The notes below the pieces were generated by a model. It made no database searches, was not told the DNA's origin, and was given only the letters and a program-made list of their open reading frames with translations. A program made the translations under genes and the position numbers. 64,000 bases of DNA from Endozoicomonas euniceicola (GTDB lineage Bacteria; Pseudomonadota; Gammaproteobacteria; Pseudomonadales; Endozoicomonadaceae): NCBI RefSeq assembly GCF_025562755.1, contig NZ_CP103300.1, positions 62,001 to 126,000 on the forward strand. The letters are read 5' to 3'. Within the stretch, counting starts at the first letter, position 1; each line of letters begins with the position of its first letter. This document shows positions 61,610 through 64,000 of the stretch, piece after piece.

Positions 61610-61731
61610 AAAGTCTCCTACGGGAGGTAAAACACCGGGGCCTGCATAGCATTGCAAAGCCAAACCTCCCATCTCAAGGCAAGATGCGCCAAGATAGCAT
61701 AAAGCAGCATTTGGCAGTACCGCTTCTTTTC

Positions 61732-61862
61732 GCTGTTGGCTGTTAGCTGTTAGCTGTTGGCTGTTGGCTGTTGGCTGTTGGCTGTTGGCTGTTGGCTGTT
61801 GGCTGTTGGCTGTTGGCTGTTGGCTGTTGGCTGTTGGCTGTTGGCTGTTGGCTGTTGGCTGC
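61732..61862. repeat. Tandem 7-bp repeat array (GGCTGTT), about 18 copies, between prmB and smrB
   Basis: Nearly perfect GGCTGTT units run without a break, with two AGCTGTT variants at the low-coordinate end. Because three units make 21 bp, the minus strand stays open and would read P-T-A-N-S-Q-Q repeatedly. It lies in the 376-bp divergent space 61610-61985, which otherwise shows no gene. Confidence 0.92.
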
Positions 61863-61985
61863 TCAACCAATAACAAACTGCGGACAGCCAAAAGCGAATA
61901 AAAACATTCAAATCTATAAAAACCGACATAGAACAAGGTACAATCCACGATTCCAGACCAAGCCGCTAATAACCAATTTGTTCCC

Positions 61986-62546
61986 ATGTCTGATCACGAC
62001 AACGAAGAAGACCCAAGGCGCCTGTTCGAACAGGCGATGCAGGGCGTGCAGCCCATTAAGAGCAAAAAACGCCACGACCAGCAGCGCAAACCTTCTGCTG
62101 ACATTCCTGAAAGCACGATGCATACCCGCCGCAGCGCCGCTCAGCGAACCGAGAGCGGAGGTGGCGCAGCCCTGTCAGAAGCCTGGGTAGAGCCGGTTGA
62201 TCCGGAGCAGCGCATCGACTTTTCCCGCCCCGGACTACAGCAGACACGCCTGCGTCAGTTACGGCAGGGAATGATTCCGGTTCGTTATCAGCTGGATCTT
62301 CATGGCTATAAAATTGAAGAAGCCAGGGAGCTGATCTCCGAGTTCCTGTATTTCTGTAAAACCCAGAGTTTCGCCTGCGTCCGCATCATTCACGGAAAGT
62401 CGCACCGCAGAACGGATCGGCAAAATACGCTGAAAAGCCATGTTAACCACTGGCTGAGGCAGATTCCCGATGTGCTGGCATTCTGTTCAGCCCCACCCTC
62501 GGAAGGCGGGACAGGCTCTGTTCTGGTGCTGATCAGAAAAAAATAG
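61986..62546 (+). CDS. smrB: SmrB, Smr-domain endonuclease for collided ribosomes
   Basis: This 186-aa protein matches E. coli SmrB in size and position (divergent from prmB). The N-terminal half is a charged region. The C-terminal Smr domain carries the DLHG motif (QLDLHGYKIEEARELI) and VRIIHGKSHRRTDRQNTLKS, ending in GTGSVLVLIRKK. SmrB cleaves mRNA between stalled, collided ribosomes to start rescue. Confidence 0.93.
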   Translation: MSDHDNEEDPRRLFEQAMQGVQPIKSKKRHDQQRKPSADIPESTMHTRRSAAQRTESGGGAALSEAWVEPVDPEQRIDFSRPGLQQTRLRQLRQGMIPVRYQLDLHGYKIEEARELISEFLYFCKTQSFACVRIIHGKSHRRTDRQNTLKSHVNHWLRQIPDVLAFCSAPPSEGGTGSVLVLIRKK

Positions 62547-62566
62547 TCATACAAAATAACCACATA

Positions 62567-63478
62567 TCAACATTCAGCTTCTGCTTCAAGCAGATGCTGA
62601 ATACCCTCGTTCGCCTCCCACTCATCCAGGGCTTGAACAGCCCTCTCTCGCCCCGCATCAGCGACTTCGGTAAAACGATGGAATTCATAGAACTGACAGA
62701 TATTTTTAGGTACGGTCACCAGAATATCCGGCACATAACCGGCCATTTTATAACGGGTCAATGCCTGCTGCATAAGCTCCATGGACTGGTTACTGACATC
62801 CAGCAATCCCATGGATTTTTCCAGTTGTTTCTTCTCGCTTTTCTGTTTGGGAATCCAGCGGTTCAGTAAACCGGTAAACAGAGAGTCTTCCTCTTCAGGG
62901 CTTTCCTGCTGGTCAAAATCAGGTTCAGGTTCACCCAGAACATTCACCGCAACCACCAGATCTGCCTGGGCTGCCGCACCCGCGGGTGCCAGAGGCAGAG
63001 GGTTTAACACCGCACCATCTACCAGCAGCTGACCATGCATTTTTACCGGTTTAAACAGTGAGGGAATGGCGCAGGAAGCGCGGATCGCCGTAATCAGGTC
63101 GCCACGCTGAAACCAGACCTCCCTGCGTGCCGTCAGGCTGGCGGCTACTGCCGTATAAGGCACCGGCAGCTGTTCTATACGACAATCACCAACAATTTGT
63201 CGGATACGTTCAAACAGCTTGTCTCCTTTTATAACCCCCGGATCAAGCAGGGAAACATCCAGCAAGCGAAGCATCTCGAGATAATCCAGCTGCTCAGCCC
63301 ATTCACAGTATTCGTCCAGCTTACCTGCTGCCCAGACACCGCCAATCAGCGCCCCCATTGAAGCGCCGGAAACCGCCGTGATCTCATAACCCCGACTGAG
63401 CAACTCACGAATAACGCCGACGTGGGCAATACCCCTGGCACCACCACTACCCAGAACCAGGGCAACTCGCTTGGTCAT
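62567..63478 (-). CDS. Patatin-like phospholipase (RssA-like)
   Basis: This 303-aa protein has the patatin fold: oxyanion loop VLGSGGARGIAHVGVI, nucleophile elbow AVSGASMGALIGG (GxSxG) and the DGA motif VDGAVLNPLP, so the Ser-Asp dyad is intact. No signal peptide is seen, which suggests a cytoplasmic or membrane-associated esterase of the RssA/YchK group. Its substrate is unknown. It converges with smrB. Confidence 0.9.
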   Translation of the reverse strand: MTKRVALVLGSGGARGIAHVGVIRELLSRGYEITAVSGASMGALIGGVWAAGKLDEYCEWAEQLDYLEMLRLLDVSLLDPGVIKGDKLFERIRQIVGDCRIEQLPVPYTAVAASLTARREVWFQRGDLITAIRASCAIPSLFKPVKMHGQLLVDGAVLNPLPLAPAGAAAQADLVVAVNVLGEPEPDFDQQESPEEEDSLFTGLLNRWIPKQKSEKKQLEKSMGLLDVSNQSMELMQQALTRYKMAGYVPDILVTVPKNICQFYEFHRFTEVADAGRERAVQALDEWEANEGIQHLLEAEAEC

Positions 63479-63581
63479 AACATCCTCAATATCGTTTGAT
63501 TAAATTTATACGGCAGTCATCATATATCATCCAACAACGGAACATCACTGGCCCGGGCAGCCCGATATCGAAAAATAGCCG

Positions 63582-63968
63582 TTAATATCCTGATTGATAT
63601 CCGGAGTCAAAATGCAACAACTCATGTCTTTGGGGCAACCGGGGATTGTCAGGCACTGGCTCATCTCCCGCTGGCAATGGTCTTTGAGCGCCTGTCACCA
63701 GGGTTATCAAATCTTCCCGTAAATAATTGGGACGCGCATTGACAGAAACCCAGCGACCAACATAAGTGTCTTGTCCATCTTCGGTTCTCAAAAAGGTATT
63801 CGATAAGCCTCCATCAGAATTAAGATCGAAACTGAACCAACCTGTCGAACCGGTTTCCATTGTCACACTTCGAAATAGCAGGAGTCCGGCTCTAAAAGAT
63901 AAAGTTTGTGGAGTATCCCTCTGAATCTCACTCAGACGCACCAAAGGGAAAAACTGATTAAATGCCAT
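63582..63968 (-). CDS. Unknown protein at the window edge, start uncertain
   Basis: 128 aa from the ATG at 63968, which has GAGG only 2 nt upstream. The frame stays open to the end of the window, so the gene may extend beyond it. The sequence (SFRAGLLLFRSVTMETGSTG, YVGRWVSVNARPNYLREDLI) shows no recognised domain, signal peptide or membrane segment. Its composition resembles the neighbouring accessory genes. Confidence 0.45.
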   Translation of the reverse strand: MAFNQFFPLVRLSEIQRDTPQTLSFRAGLLLFRSVTMETGSTGWFSFDLNSDGGLSNTFLRTEDGQDTYVGRWVSVNARPNYLREDLITLVTGAQRPLPAGDEPVPDNPRLPQRHELLHFDSGYQSGY

Positions 63969-64000
63969 AGCCTCAGGAAGGAAACAGTTAGTTCTGACAG

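Noticed and set aside
61732..61862. CRISPR array
   Set aside because: The unit is only 7 bp with no unique spacers, and no cas gene is present.
61610..61987. N-terminal extension of prmB with seven-residue PTANSQQ repeats
   Set aside because: The extension is only the translation of the 7-bp repeat array. A GTG with a good ribosome-binding site at 61609 agrees with the family's length.

Overview
The window looks like a chromosomal segment of a marine, host-associated gammaproteobacterium, most likely Endozoicomonas or a close relative (Oceanospirillales). Two things suggest this. The housekeeping backbone follows the gammaproteobacterial order leuC-leuD-leuB-asd-usg-fimV-truA-trpF-trpB-trpA-accD-folC-cvpA-purF. 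The genes between them include metazoan-style C2H2 zinc-finger proteins, a PP2C phosphatase with a long novel N-terminus, and repeat-rich secreted proteins. No rRNA or tRNA gene was seen, so the genus is an inference.

Layout. 1-2790: the end of a Wzz-like chain-length regulator, then purF and cvpA. 3088-16450: a chimeric antitoxin-like ORF and a thirteen-gene minus-strand surface-polysaccharide operon. It has complete dTDP-rhamnose genes, an EpsG-type polymerase, an Amj-type putative flippase, a PglC-type phosphoglycosyl transferase, and a WbpM/aminotransferase/ATP-grasp/HAD sugar-tailoring block. 16517-20293: two MNT/HEPN (MntA/HepT-like) modules. The first hepT is dead: it has an early in-frame stop and carries a 1,699-bp insertion sequence with a 5-bp target duplication. 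The second has Asn where the HEPN catalytic His is expected. A gene of 14-residue coiled-coil repeats follows. 20297-32187: folC, a complete type I Wadjet operon (jetABCD), accD and trpFBA. 32527-39463: a five-finger C2H2 gene, truA, an effector-like gene split at an A9 tract, fimV and usg. 39623-44012: two secreted-protein genes that share a nearly identical 34-nt upstream element. 44171-49603: asd, leuBDC and a divergent LysR regulator. 49567-58669: the PP2C protein, acuI, trkH, an unknown protein, a long-chain acyl-CoA synthetase, a predicted secreted zinc-finger protein and an IS91-like remnant. 58860-64000: a yeast-HPT1-like phosphoribosyltransferase, aroC, prmB, smrB, a patatin-like phospholipase and an unknown ORF at the edge.

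How it fits together. The conserved biosynthetic backbone has been opened at several gene junctions (asd|usg, fimV|truA, truA|trpF, accD|folC, folC|cvpA). Each junction holds accessory cargo: defence (Wadjet), toxin-antitoxin modules, surface polysaccharide, or probable host-interaction proteins. A family of 7-bp intergenic repeats (GGCTGTT type) recurs at several of these places, with its largest array between prmB and smrB.
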